The notes below the pieces were generated by a model. That model saw nothing but the letters and a program-made list of their open reading frames with translations. It was not told the DNA's origin and searched no databases. DNA of 64,000 nucleotides, taken from the NCBI RefSeq assembly GCF_024281035.1, contig NZ_JAMXLH010000037.1, forward strand, positions 19,170 to 83,169. The letters run 5' to 3'. Below are positions 26,862 to 35,576 of this stretch, in pieces. Positions within the stretch are counted from its first letter, which is position 1. Each line of letters starts with the position of its first letter. The translations under genes and the position numbers were made by a program. The DNA comes from Paraburkholderia sp. (GTDB lineage Bacteria > Pseudomonadota > Gammaproteobacteria > Burkholderiales > Burkholderiaceae).

Positions 26862-26932
26862 CGGTTTTGCTCGCGGTTTGCTGGCGGCTTTGCCTGCGGT
26901 TTTGCGTGCGGTTTTGCCTGCGGGTTTGCCAG
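26862..26932. repeat. 12-bp tandem repeat downstream of azlD
   Basis: Five to six degenerate copies of GCGGTTTTGCSTGC-like units lie immediately 3' of the azlD stop. In another frame they would read AKPQAKPH, but no gene is supported there. Probably slippage-generated non-coding sequence. Confidence 0.6.
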
Positions 26933-26937
26933 ATCAG

Positions 26938-27261
26938 TCAGCGCAGGACGACGCCTTGCCAGAGGAAGAACACGGCAAGGCCGACTGCGATCGTGACGAG
27001 CGGCCGGCGCGTGAGCGCGCTGACCACGATCGCTGCGAGCGCGCCGACCAGCTGCGGATTGCGCCACGTGAGTTCGGCGCCCTGGCCGTGCGGCGAAACG
27101 GCCATCGGCACGATGATCGCGGTCAGCACGGTCACGGGCACGAAGCCGAGCGCGGTGCGCACGAGCGGCGGGAACACGAGCCGCTCGCCCAGCACGAAGA
27201 CGGCGGTGCGCACGAGCCAGGTGATGACGGCCATGCCGAGAATGAGGACAACGTAGTTCAT
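26938..27261 (-). CDS. azlD: AzlD-type branched-chain amino-acid export subunit
   Basis: 107 residues with four hydrophobic segments (MNYVVLILGMAVITWLVRTA..., ALGFVPVTVLTAIIVPMAV). This is the small partner of AzlC, and the pair exports branched-chain or related amino acids. The start overlaps the azlC stop by 4 nt (ATGA), so translation is coupled. Confidence 0.9.
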   Translation of the reverse strand: MNYVVLILGMAVITWLVRTAVFVLGERLVFPPLVRTALGFVPVTVLTAIIVPMAVSPHGQGAELTWRNPQLVGALAAIVVSALTRRPLVTIAVGLAVFFLWQGVVLR

Positions 27262-28028
27262 TGGCCGGCTCCTGCGGTATTGCGCGCGGCGCCTGCGGGG
27301 CGTGCCGGACCGGCACTGTCGCGCGAGCCGCGCGGCAGCGAGAGCACGACGCCGACTGCGACGCCCGCCAGCACGGCGGCGAGCAGGCCGAGCTTGTACG
27401 GCCAGGCTTGCCAGAAGAACGCGAGCGCACCGGCGGTCACGGCAGCGGCGATGTAGCGCACGGCGACGAGCTGCGGCACGACGATGGCGATGAAGGTGGC
27501 GACCATCGCGAAGTCGAGGCCGAGCGACTGCAGGCCGGGAAACGCGGCGCCGAACAGCAGGCCGACGGCGGTCCAGATCTGCCAGTTGACGTACATCGCG
27601 ACGCCGGAGCCGAAGAAGTGCCACGGCGAGATGTCATCGCCGGGCGGGTGGCGGCGAAAGTGAGCCCAGGCGACGGCGAAGACTTCGTCGGTGAGCAGGC
27701 CGCCCAGCACGAGACGCCAGCGCAGCGGCAGATGCGAGACGTAGGGCGCGAGCGTCGCGCTATAGAGCACGTGGCGCAGGTTGACGACGAGCGTGGTCGC
27801 CCAGATCACGATGAAGCTCGCGTGCGAGGCGATCAGGCCGAGCGCAATGAACTGCGCGGAACCAGCGAAGACGGCGAGCGACATCAACTGGCCATGCCAG
27901 AGCGCGAGCGGGCCCGAGGTGACGAGCGTGCCGAAGATCACGCCGAAGGGCGCGGCGCCGACCATCATCGGGATGGTGTCGCGTGCGCCCGAGACGAATT
28001 CCTGGGAGCGGGTGGGATGCGTGGTCAA
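27258..28028 (-). CDS. azlC: AzlC-type branched-chain amino-acid export subunit
   Basis: 256 residues of inner-membrane protein. The family motif GAAPFGVIFGTLV and the LAVFAGSAQFIALGLI segment are clear, with about six to seven membrane spans and a hydrophilic tail. It works with AzlD, encoded just downstream. The AraC-type regulator next to it on the same strand may control the pair. Confidence 0.93.
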   Translation of the reverse strand: MTTHPTRSQEFVSGARDTIPMMVGAAPFGVIFGTLVTSGPLALWHGQLMSLAVFAGSAQFIALGLIASHASFIVIWATTLVVNLRHVLYSATLAPYVSHLPLRWRLVLGGLLTDEVFAVAWAHFRRHPPGDDISPWHFFGSGVAMYVNWQIWTAVGLLFGAAFPGLQSLGLDFAMVATFIAIVVPQLVAVRYIAAAVTAGALAFFWQAWPYKLGLLAAVLAGVAVGVVLSLPRGSRDSAGPARPAGAARNTAGAGQ

Positions 28029-28216
28029 ACTGTCCTCCTGATACAGGACGACAGCATAACGGGCGCGCGTGCGCGCGGCTTGTACGTTCTTGCGCCGGTG
28101 GCGGGCGGGGACGGATGGGAGCGTGTGGCGTGGGGCCGGAACCGATGGGCCGGTTGCACGCGGGTTCTACGGGGTCTGCCGTGCGTTCTGCGGCGGGTTC
28201 TGCCGGTTTTGAGGCT

Positions 28217-29107
28217 CTACGACGACTGCCAGCGCCCAGGCGGCACACCGAACACGCGCCGAAAGTGCCGTGTGAAATGGCTCTGATCGGTGAAGCCGCT
28301 GGCGGCGGCCACATCGGCGACCGACGCGCCCGCGCGCAGCGGCGCGAGCGCGCGCTGCAAACGCAGCTGCGTGCGCCACGCGTGCGGCGGCAGGCCGGTC
28401 GCCTGGGTGAAAAGCCGCGTCGCATGGAACGGCGAGAGGCCGACCGCTTCCGCGAGGTCGGCCACGCGCAGCGGCGTGGCGAGGTCGGCGGCGAGCAGGG
28501 ATTTCATCGTCTCGACGCGCGGATCGTTCGTCTGCGGGCGCAACGGTGCTTCGGCCGTGCTGCCGTGGCGCACGAGCAGCGTCGAGAGCGCGTCGAGGAG
28601 GGCGCCTTCCACGGCTAGCGCGTCACCAGCGGGTACGGAATCGGCGCCGATGCCGGAGCCTGAGCCTGAGCCTGAGCGGCGCCGGTCGGTGTCGGCTTCG
28701 AGCAACTGGTGGGCGCGCGAGAGGCGGCGGGCCAGATCGGGATCGCGGATCACATCGGCGCCGAACCACGGCAGCGGCTGCGCGCGGCCCGCGATTTCGG
28801 CGGCGAGAGCTTGCAGATAGTCGACGGGAACGTACATCACGCGATAGCGCCAGCCCTCGTCGACCGCGCGCGAGCCCGTGTGCAGCTCGCCCGGACTGAT
28901 GACCGGCACCGTGCCCGCTTCCGCGACGTACTGCGTGCCCCGATAGCGATAGCACTCGGCGCCTTCTTCGATCACGGGGATCGCGTAGGCGTCGTGCCAG
29001 TGCGGCGCGAACGTGTGCTCGTGATATTCGGCGGTGAGCAGATCCGCGCCAGGCAACAGCGGCGTGCGCCAGTAGCGGGCGGAATCGCGAAAACGGCGGG
29101 CGGTCAT
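28217..29107 (-). CDS. AraC-family transcriptional regulator
   Basis: 296 residues from the internal ATG at 29107. The N-terminal cupin-like ligand domain (EYHEHTFAPHWHDAYAIPVI...) is followed by a Gly-Ser repeat linker (GSGSGSGIG) and two C-terminal helix-turn-helices (RVADLAEAVGLSPFHATRLF and SVADVAAASGFTDQSHFTRHF). This arrangement is common next to azlCD or LysE-type exporters. Regulation of azlCD, whose gene starts 190 nt downstream, is an inference. Confidence 0.9.
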   Translation of the reverse strand: MTARRFRDSARYWRTPLLPGADLLTAEYHEHTFAPHWHDAYAIPVIEEGAECYRYRGTQYVAEAGTVPVISPGELHTGSRAVDEGWRYRVMYVPVDYLQALAAEIAGRAQPLPWFGADVIRDPDLARRLSRAHQLLEADTDRRRSGSGSGSGIGADSVPAGDALAVEGALLDALSTLLVRHGSTAEAPLRPQTNDPRVETMKSLLAADLATPLRVADLAEAVGLSPFHATRLFTQATGLPPHAWRTQLRLQRALAPLRAGASVADVAAASGFTDQSHFTRHFRRVFGVPPGRWQSS

Positions 29108-29146
29108 GACGGGAGTCCGAAGCAAGCCCCAAGTTTAGCGCGGCGG

Positions 29147-29638
29147 CTAGCGCAGCGGGATTGCCGTTTCAGGCGGCACCGGCACGGCGCTCACGCTGTT
29201 TTTCGCGCTGCCGCTCACGACACGGTCGCTGTAGGTCAGGTAGACGAGGGCGTTGCGCTTGGCATCCACGACGCGCACGACGTGCAGCGTCTTGAAGAGA
29301 AACGACATGCGCTCGCTGAAGACATCGGCTTGCTGCTTGAGCGGGCCCGTGAACGACAGCGGCCCGACCTGGCGGCACGCGATGGAGGCTTCGGTGGGAT
29401 CCTCGGCAATGCCAAGCGTGCCCTTCACGCCGCCCGTGCGTGCCCGCGAGACGTAGCAGGTGACGCCCTTCACCTGCGGATCGTCGTAGGCTTCGACGAC
29501 CACGCGATCCGATCCGGTGATGCGGAAATTCGTATTCACGCTGCCGATCTCTTCGGCGTGTGCGGTGGCGAGTGCGCCGAGGCATGCACCGGCGACGGCG
29601 GCGCGCGACAGCAGGGAGGCGAGACGAAACACTTTCAT
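29147..29638 (-). CDS. creA: CreA family protein
   Basis: 163 residues from the internal ATG at 29638, which begins a signal peptide ([15 protein letters not shown]..., cleavage near AHA-E). The mature sequence [11 protein letters not shown]...[27 protein letters not shown] is diagnostic for CreA, a small periplasmic protein of unknown function. GGGAA precedes the start. Confidence 0.92.
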   Translation of the reverse strand: MKVFRLASLLSRAAVAGACLGALATAHAEEIGSVNTNFRITGSDRVVVEAYDDPQVKGVTCYVSRARTGGVKGTLGIAEDPTEASIACRQVGPLSFTGPLKQQADVFSERMSFLFKTLHVVRVVDAKRNALVYLTYSDRVVSGSAKNSVSAVPVPPETAIPLR

Positions 29639-29740
29639 GGGGATTCCCGAAGAGGACCAGACGCTATTATCGGGCAGGGCGCGGGGCTTTCGTGACGTTG
29701 CTGTGGCGTCGGATGCGCACGAGGTGAGAAGCCGCGAAAA

Positions 29741-29777
29741 AGAAAAAAGGCGTTGCACGAAATTCGCGCAACGCCTT
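29741..29777 (-). terminator. Terminator after the promoter-distal tRNA-Asn
   Basis: On the minus strand the 10-bp stem AAGGCGTTGC / GCAACGCCTT is followed by TTTTTTCTTTTTC. It ends the tRNA transcript and insulates creA. Confidence 0.85.
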
Positions 29778-29784
29778 CGATTTT

Positions 29785-29860
29785 TGGCTCCCCGACCTGG
29801 GCTCGAACCAGGGACCTACGGATTAACAGTCCGGCGCTCTACCAACTGAGCTATCGGGGA
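29785..29860 (-). tRNA. tRNA-Asn (GTT)
   Basis: 76 nt on the minus strand starting TCCCCGATAGCTCAGTTGG and ending in an encoded CCA. The anticodon loop CTGTTAA gives anticodon GTT. The T arm GGTTCGAGCC and the seven-pair acceptor stem are intact. Confidence 0.96.
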
Positions 29861-29888
29861 ACAGCAATACAGCAAATCTTCACTACAT

Positions 29889-29913
29889 AAAAAAACCCGT
29901 TATGGTCAACGGG
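29889..29913 (-). terminator. Terminator between the two tRNA-Asn genes
   Basis: On the minus strand CCCGTT-GACCAT-AACGGG is followed by seven T residues. It would end the upstream tRNA transcript, so the two tRNA genes may be separate transcription units or processed with partial read-through. Confidence 0.7.
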
Positions 29914-29938
29914 CTTTTGCAATCCTGTGCCAAATTCT

Positions 29939-30014
29939 TGGCTCCCCGACCTGGGCTCGAACCAGGGACCTACGGATTAACAGTCCGGCGCTCTACCGAC
30001 TGAGCTATCGGGGA
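29939..30014 (-). tRNA. tRNA-Asn (GTT), second copy
   Basis: 76 nt, identical to the copy at 29785-29860 except for one D-loop base (TCGGTAGAG against TTGGTAGAG), with anticodon GTT and an encoded CCA. A recent tandem duplication. Confidence 0.96.
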
Positions 30015-30139
30015 TCAACAAAAGCAGAGAACGAAATTCTATGGGGCGCTGTGGGATCTGTCAACACCTCTTGCGCCATCCTTAAGGCAATTCGTTGCCG
30101 GACGACGCAACGGCCGTGAAGACCGCAATGGAGAGTGTG

Positions 30140-30274
30140 ATGTGGCTGCTCACCGCAGCCGTGGCAGCTTTAGCAGCAACCGCGCCAGCAGCCTCAGCAG
30201 AGACCACGCACAGCACGCTGCTTTGCGCCGCGCTTTTACAACGCGGCGCGAGGCACGCCGGAAGCGCTGTTTAG
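30140..30274 (+). CDS. Possible small exported peptide, 44 residues
   Basis: A short frame begins [20 protein letters not shown], a good signal peptide, with GGAG six nt before the ATG. The remaining 24 residues have no feature. It overlaps the 3' end of fdxA by four bases on the opposite strand and includes an 8-bp GC hairpin (30225-30249). It could be a remnant or chance. Weakly supported. Confidence 0.3.
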   Translation: MWLLTAAVAALAATAPAASAETTHSTLLCAALLQRGARHAGSAV

Positions 30275-30594
30275 CGCTGGAGCATCCCGAGCTTGTCCTT
30301 CACGTCCTTGAACTCGTCGGCTTCGGGCAGCGGCGACTTGGTCTTCGTGATGCTCGGCCAGCCCTTTGCCAGTTCGGCGTTCAGGTCGATGAAGTTCTGC
30401 TGGTCGCCAGGCACGTCTTCTTCGGCGTAGATGGCGTTCACCGGGCACTCAGCCACGCACACGGCGCAGTCGATGCACTCGTCCGGGTCAATCGCGAGGA
30501 AGTTGGGACCTTCGCGAAAGCAGTCCACCGGGCACACATCGACGCAATCGGTATAGCGGCACTTGATGCAGCTTTCGGTCACAACGTGGGTCAT
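30271..30594 (-). CDS. fdxA: Seven-iron ferredoxin
   Basis: 107 residues, a cytoplasmic electron carrier with one 3Fe-4S and one 4Fe-4S cluster. The first motif is [17 protein letters not shown] (Cys 9, 12, 17, 21, 25) and the second [12 protein letters not shown] (Cys 40, 43, 46, 50). The opening [12 protein letters not shown] and the long C-terminal tail are typical of FdxA in proteobacteria. A TACAAT -10-like box lies at 30664-30669 on the minus strand, 70 nt upstream. Confidence 0.95.
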   Translation of the reverse strand: MTHVVTESCIKCRYTDCVDVCPVDCFREGPNFLAIDPDECIDCAVCVAECPVNAIYAEEDVPGDQQNFIDLNAELAKGWPSITKTKSPLPEADEFKDVKDKLGMLQR

Positions 30595-30972
30595 TCAGGC
30601 AACTCCTGCATGCTTTGTATCGGGGGGATGGTGCGTGCGCCAGGCGCCTGCGCCAAAAACGCTATTGTAACTGAACGCGAATTCTCCCAGCCAGAGGCAA
30701 GCGCCCGTTATCAGATCGTTTCGTGATTAGTTTATTGCAGCCGCGAGCGTGCGTGCCCATTGTCCCTGCTGTCCGCGCGGGCGTGCAGCCGCGCAGCGGT
30801 GCGCGCGCGCGTGCAGTCCGCCCGGCAAGGCGCGCATGCAATCGGGTAACATTGTCGCACCGCTGGCGCGGCGCCTGCCGGGACCCGCGCGTGCGCTGTT
30901 GCGCCGCGGGTCCGGGTGTTGCGCAGGTTTTCGCAGGCCCGCGTCCTCAGAATGCAGTCCGGCCGATTCACC
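30595..30972. other. Divergent gap between fdxA and pncB
   Basis: 378 nt without a supported gene. The fdxA side has a minus-strand TACAAT (30664-30669) without a clear -35. The pncB side is very GC-rich and holds only a weak TAACAT box near 30847. No operator-like palindrome was seen. Confidence 0.5.
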
Positions 30973-32175
30973 ATGATCATTACTTCGCTGCTCGACACCG
31001 ATCTCTACAAATTCACGATGATGCAGGTGGTGCTGCATCACTTCCCGGCCGCGAGCGTGGAATACCGCTTTCGCTGCCGCACGCCGGACATCGACCTCGT
31101 GCCCTACGTCGACGAAATCAGGAGCGAAATCCAGAAGCTCTGCCGTCTGCGCTTCACCGAGGCCGAACTCGAGTATCTGCGCCGCCTGCGCTTCATCAAG
31201 AGCGATTTCCTCGATTTCCTCGCGCTCTTCCATCTGAGCGAGAAATACATTTCCGTCACGCCTTCGCCGAAGCAAAACGGCGAGATCGACATCGAAATCA
31301 CGGGCCCCTGGCTGCACACGATCCTCTTCGAGATCCCGGTGCTCGCGATCGTCAACGAGGTGTACTTCCGCAACACGCAGCAGGCTCCGCAGTACGGCGA
31401 AGGCCGCGAGCGCCTGCGCCACAAGATCGAACTGCTCGGCGCGAAGCCGGAATTCGCAGACTGCAAGATCGCCGACTACGGCACGCGCCGCCGTTTCTCG
31501 AAGCGCTGGCACGAGGAAGTGATCCTCACGCTCACGCAGGATCTCGGCGAGCAGTTCGCGGGCACGAGCAACGTGTACTACGCGATGAAGCACAATCTCA
31601 CGCCGCTCGGCACGATGGCGCACGAATATCTGCAGGCCTGCCAGGCGCTCGGCCCGCGTTTGCGCGACTCGCAGATCTACGGCTTCGAGATGTGGGCGAA
31701 GGAGTATCGCGGCGACCTCGGCATCGCGCTTTCGGACGTCTACGGCATGAAGGCGTTCCTGCGCGATTTCGACATGTATTTCTGCAAGCTTTTCGACGGC
31801 GCGCGCCACGATTCCGGCGATCCGTTCGACTGGGGCGAGCGCCTGCTCCAGCACTACACGGACAACCGCTGCGACCCGCGCACGAAGACGATGATTTTTT
31901 CGGATGCGCTCGACATCCCCAAGGTGCTGCGCCTTTACGAGCGCTTTCGCGGACGTTGCAAGCTTGCGTTCGGCGTCGGCACGAACCTCACGAACGACCT
32001 CGGCTACCAGCCGCTGCAGATCGTCATCAAGATGGTCCGCTGCAACGGTCAGCCGGTTGCCAAGCTTTCGGATTCGCCGGGCAAGAACATGTGCAACGAC
32101 CGCGCGTATCTCGCGTATCTGCGCCAGGTGTTCGGTATCGAGAGGCTGCCCGACGAAGACTGCGCGAACGCGTAG
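30973..32175 (+). CDS. pncB: Nicotinate phosphoribosyltransferase
   Basis: 400 residues. Converts nicotinate and PRPP to nicotinate mononucleotide in NAD salvage. It starts [20 protein letters not shown], the family's conserved opening, which fixes the ATG at 30973 over upstream in-frame starts. Other family segments are [12 protein letters not shown] and [20 protein letters not shown], which includes the conserved active-site His, and the PRPP-site [12 protein letters not shown]. Confidence 0.96.
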   Translation: MIITSLLDTDLYKFTMMQVVLHHFPAASVEYRFRCRTPDIDLVPYVDEIRSEIQKLCRLRFTEAELEYLRRLRFIKSDFLDFLALFHLSEKYISVTPSPKQNGEIDIEITGPWLHTILFEIPVLAIVNEVYFRNTQQAPQYGEGRERLRHKIELLGAKPEFADCKIADYGTRRRFSKRWHEEVILTLTQDLGEQFAGTSNVYYAMKHNLTPLGTMAHEYLQACQALGPRLRDSQIYGFEMWAKEYRGDLGIALSDVYGMKAFLRDFDMYFCKLFDGARHDSGDPFDWGERLLQHYTDNRCDPRTKTMIFSDALDIPKVLRLYERFRGRCKLAFGVGTNLTNDLGYQPLQIVIKMVRCNGQPVAKLSDSPGKNMCNDRAYLAYLRQVFGIERLPDEDCANA

Positions 32176-32248
32176 TTGAAGGGGCGCGAGGTGATGCTCT
32201 CGCGGTTCATGGGCGCGCAGCAGCCGTCTTCCGCGCACATCGCGCCGG

Positions 32249-32254
32249 TATAAT
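32249..32254 (+). promoter_or_regulatory. TATAAT -10 box for the LUD-domain gene
   Basis: A perfect TATAAT lies 37 nt before the ATG at 32292. No clear -35 is visible in the GC-rich upstream sequence. Confidence 0.5.
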
Positions 32255-32291
32255 CGGCGCACGTCCGACTTCAACAAACCGAGGACTCCCT

Positions 32292-32954
32292 ATGGATACC
32301 ACGGCTGCCCGCCACAGCATACTCGCGCGCATTCGCGCGGCCCAGGGTCGCAGCGCGACGCCGGACGCCGCCGAGCGCGAGGCCGCAACCGACTACCTCG
32401 AGCGCCATCCCGAAGGCCCGCGTCCGCCGGTCGAGGGCGATCTCGTCGCGCACTTCGTACGCGAGGCGCAGAAGATGTCCTCGACCGTCGACGAGGTCGA
32501 AGGCCTCGCCGCGGTTCCCGCCGTCGTCGAGCGCTATCTCGCTCAGCACAACTTGCCGATGCAGGCCGTCGCCTGGCAGACGCTCGACGCGTTCGACTGG
32601 GCTGCCGCAGGACTTTCCGTCGAATTCCGCAAGCCGGGCGACCGCGATCTCGTCGGCCTTACGGGCTGCTTTTGCGCGACCGCCGAGACCGGCACGCTCG
32701 TGTTGCTGTCGAGCCCGCAAACGTGGGCTTCGGGCGCGCTCCTGCCCGAGACGCACATCGCGGTCGTGCCAGCCTCGCGCATCGTGGCCGGTCAGGAAGA
32801 TGCCTTCGCGCTGATTCGCAGCGAACGCGGCGAGTTGCCGCGCGCGGTCAACTTTGTCTCGGGGCCGTCGCGCACCGGCGACATCGAGCAGACCATCGTC
32901 CTCGGCGCGCACGGGCCGTACCGCGTACATGTCGTCGTCGTGCATGGCGCGTAA
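32292..32954 (+). CDS. LutC/YkgG-type LUD-domain protein
   Basis: 220 residues. The C-terminal half is a LUD domain (GLTGCFCATAETGTLVLLSSP, LLPETHIAVVPASRIV, FVSGPSRTGDIEQTIVLGAHGP). LutC proteins act with the iron-sulfur proteins LutA and LutB in lactate oxidation, but neither partner is adjacent, so this copy may act in trans or have another role. The Na+/H+ antiporter gene starts 7 nt downstream. Confidence 0.88.
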   Translation: MDTTAARHSILARIRAAQGRSATPDAAEREAATDYLERHPEGPRPPVEGDLVAHFVREAQKMSSTVDEVEGLAAVPAVVERYLAQHNLPMQAVAWQTLDAFDWAAAGLSVEFRKPGDRDLVGLTGCFCATAETGTLVLLSSPQTWASGALLPETHIAVVPASRIVAGQEDAFALIRSERGELPRAVNFVSGPSRTGDIEQTIVLGAHGPYRVHVVVVHGA

Positions 32955-32961
32955 GGGGACC

Positions 32962-34509
32962 ATGCCGGCGCGCGGGCCACGCGCGCACACCGGGAGCTGG
33001 CATGCGGCGCTGCGCCGTTGCGGGCAAGTCATGAATGGGACGCGTCGCGCAGCGACCGGAACAGGCGCCGCGCTGGCCTGGGGTTTGATGCCCGAGTACG
33101 CGTATGCCGAGGGCGTCGAAGTGGCCACACTCTCCGCGAGCTGGGCCTTGCCGTTCGCAGGCCTGCTGCTGTCGATCGCGCTCTGTCCGATGCTCGCGCC
33201 AGCATTCTGGCATCACCATTTCGGCAAGATCGCCGCCGCCTGGTCGCTCGCATTCGTGCTGCCGTTCGCCGCGCTGCACGGCGTCGCCGCCACGTGGCCG
33301 ATGTTGCTGCATGCGCTCATCGACGAATATCTGCCGTTTATCGCGCTGGTCGGCGCGCTATACACGATCGCGGGCGGCATCTGCGTCTACGGCAACCTGC
33401 GCGGGTCGCCGCGCACGAACACCGCGATGCTCGCGCTCGGCACGCTGCTCGCGAGCGTCATGGGCACGACCGGCGCGGCCATGCTGCTGATCCGCCCGCT
33501 CCTGCGCGCCAACGACAACCGGCGCCACAACGCTCACGTCGTCGTGTTCTTTATCTTTCTCGTCGCGAATGCTGGCGGCTTGCTCACGCCGCTCGGCGAT
33601 CCGCCGCTCTTTCTCGGCTTCCTGAATGGCGTTGGCTTCTTCTGGACTGCTCAGCACCTTGCGCTGCCGATGCTGTTCGTCTGCGGCGTGCTGCTCACGG
33701 TGTTTTACGCGCTCGATGCGTGGCTCTTCAGCCGGGCAGGCGATGCGCGCGCCGCCGCCCTCGATACGACGCCCGATGTGACTCCCGACTCGACGCCCGA
33801 TTTGACGCCCGATGTGACGAGCGACAGCGGCCAGTCCGGCATCGGCGGCAAGATCAACTTCGTGCTGCTCGCGCTCGCCGTCGCGCTCGTGCTCATGAGC
33901 GGCATCTGGAAACCCGGTCTGTCGTTCGCCTTCGCGGGCGCGCACGTCGAACTCCAGAATCTGCTGCGCGACGCGGGGCTCGTGGCGCTCGCGCTGGCGT
34001 CGCTTGCGCTCACGCCGCGCGCGGTCCGCGCCGCCAACGACTTCAGCTGGGCGCCCATTGTCGAAGTCGCGAAGCTCTTCGCGGGCATCTTCGCGACGAT
34101 CACGCCGGTTATCCTGATCCTGCGCGCGGGGGAGGCGGGCGCATTTGCGCACCTGATCCAGCTCGTGAACGCGACGCCGGGCCAAACCGACGGCATCGCC
34201 TATTTCTGGGCGACCGGTCTCCTGTCGTCGTTCCTCGATAACGCGCCGACGTATCTCGTGTTCTTCAATCTCGCGGGCGGCGACGCCCCGACGCTGATGA
34301 CGGCCGGCGCGAAGACGCTCGCCGCGATTTCGGCGGGCGCGGTGCTGATGGGCGCGATGACCTACATCGGCAACGCGCCGAATTTCATGGTGAAGGCGAT
34401 CGCGGAATCGCGCGGCGTGCGCATGCCGGGTTTCTTCGGCTATCTTGGCTGGTCGTGCGCGATACTCGTGCCGGTCTTTTTGGCGACCGCCTGGCTCTTT
34501 TTCGCCTAG
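32962..34509 (+). CDS. Sodium:proton antiporter (NhaD/ion-transporter superfamily)
   Basis: 515 residues from the ATG at 32962, chosen because AAGGGG lies 5 nt upstream; a later ATG at 33031 is an alternative. About eleven to twelve membrane spans, with NAGGLLTPLGDPPLFLGFL and LDNAPTYLVFFNLAGG as the two inverted-repeat re-entrant motifs of this superfamily. The loop near residues 270-290 contains a (TPDxTPD) tandem tract not expected in the family. Predicted inner-membrane Na+/H+ exchanger; the actual ion is not certain. Confidence 0.85.
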   Translation: MPARGPRAHTGSWHAALRRCGQVMNGTRRAATGTGAALAWGLMPEYAYAEGVEVATLSASWALPFAGLLLSIALCPMLAPAFWHHHFGKIAAAWSLAFVLPFAALHGVAATWPMLLHALIDEYLPFIALVGALYTIAGGICVYGNLRGSPRTNTAMLALGTLLASVMGTTGAAMLLIRPLLRANDNRRHNAHVVVFFIFLVANAGGLLTPLGDPPLFLGFLNGVGFFWTAQHLALPMLFVCGVLLTVFYALDAWLFSRAGDARAAALDTTPDVTPDSTPDLTPDVTSDSGQSGIGGKINFVLLALAVALVLMSGIWKPGLSFAFAGAHVELQNLLRDAGLVALALASLALTPRAVRAANDFSWAPIVEVAKLFAGIFATITPVILILRAGEAGAFAHLIQLVNATPGQTDGIAYFWATGLLSSFLDNAPTYLVFFNLAGGDAPTLMTAGAKTLAAISAGAVLMGAMTYIGNAPNFMVKAIAESRGVRMPGFFGYLGWSCAILVPVFLATAWLFFA

Positions 34510-34586
34510 CGGCGCCGCAAGCGGTGCCCGACAATGACGCAACGCGGGCAACGCATGCGCAATCGAACCTGAAGTGGAGAGCAATG

Positions 34587-35576
34587 ATGCAGAAGATCCT
34601 TGTGGCGCGGCCGATCTTTCCGGACGTGATCGAGCGGCTCAAGCAATATTTCGACGTCGACTGGAACAACGGCGACGCACTTCCCGCCGGTGAACTCGCG
34701 CGCCGTCTCGCCGACAAGGATGGCGCATTGACCGCGGGCGACCCGATCGGCGCCGCGGTGCTTGCCGCCGCGCCGAAGCTGCGCGTGGTCGCGAACATGG
34801 CCGTCGGCTACAACAACTTCGACATGGCCGCGTTCAATGCCGCGAACGTGCTCGGCACCAATACGCCCGACGTGCTCAACGAAACCACCGCCGATTTCGG
34901 CTGGGCGCTGATGATGGCCACGGCGCGCCGCATCACCGAATCGGAGCACTTCCTGCGCGCGGGCAAGTGGCAGAAATGGGCGTACGACATGATGCTCGGC
35001 GCGGACGTGTACGGCTCGACGCTCGGCATCGTCGGCATGGGCCGCATCGGCCAGGCGATCGCACGGCGCGCGAGGGGCTTCAACATGCGCGTGGTCTATC
35101 ACAACCGTTCGCGCGTCGCGCCCGAAATCGAGGCGGAACTGAACGCCGAATACCGCACGAAAGAAGCGCTTTTGCGCGAAGCCGATCACGTCGTGCTCGT
35201 CTTGCCGTACACGGCGGACAATCACCACACGATCGGCGCGGCTGAATTCGCGCTGATGAAGCCCACCGCCACGCTCACCAACATCGCGCGCGGCGGCATC
35301 GTCGACGATGCGGCGCTGGCCGAGGCGCTGCGCGAGCGTCGCATCGCGGCTGCGGGCCTCGATGTATTCGAGGGCGAGCCGAGCGTGAATCCGGCGCTGC
35401 TGACCGTGCCCAATGTCGTGCTGACGCCGCACATCGCGAGCGCGAGCGAAGCGACGCGCCGCGCCATGGCGAACCTCGCCGCCGACAACCTCATCGCCGC
35501 GCTGGGCGCCGGTCCGCGCGCGGGCCAGCCGCCCAGTCCGATCAATCCCGCCGTGATGGGGAAAGCCCGTTCATGA
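34587..35576 (+). CDS. D-2-hydroxyacid dehydrogenase (glyoxylate/hydroxypyruvate reductase-like)
   Basis: 329 residues. The NAD(P)-binding motif GIVGMGRIGQAIARRA is followed by the catalytic Arg in NIARGGIVDD, Glu in FEGEPSVNP and His in TPHIASAS, the full triad of the family. It probably reduces glyoxylate, hydroxypyruvate or 2-ketogluconate; the substrate cannot be fixed by eye. Two ATGs lie in tandem (34584, 34587); spacing from GGAG favours the second. The rmuC start overlaps the stop by 4 nt. Confidence 0.93.
   Translation: MQKILVARPIFPDVIERLKQYFDVDWNNGDALPAGELARRLADKDGALTAGDPIGAAVLAAAPKLRVVANMAVGYNNFDMAAFNAANVLGTNTPDVLNETTADFGWALMMATARRITESEHFLRAGKWQKWAYDMMLGADVYGSTLGIVGMGRIGQAIARRARGFNMRVVYHNRSRVAPEIEAELNAEYRTKEALLREADHVVLVLPYTADNHHTIGAAEFALMKPTATLTNIARGGIVDDAALAEALRERRIAAAGLDVFEGEPSVNPALLTVPNVVLTPHIASASEATRRAMANLAADNLIAALGAGPRAGQPPSPINPAVMGKARS

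Noticed and set aside
29785..30014. tRNA-Asn pair as the edge of an integrated island
   Set aside because: No integrase, no direct repeat of the tRNA 3' end, and flanking genes (creA, fdxA, pncB) are ordinary chromosomal genes.
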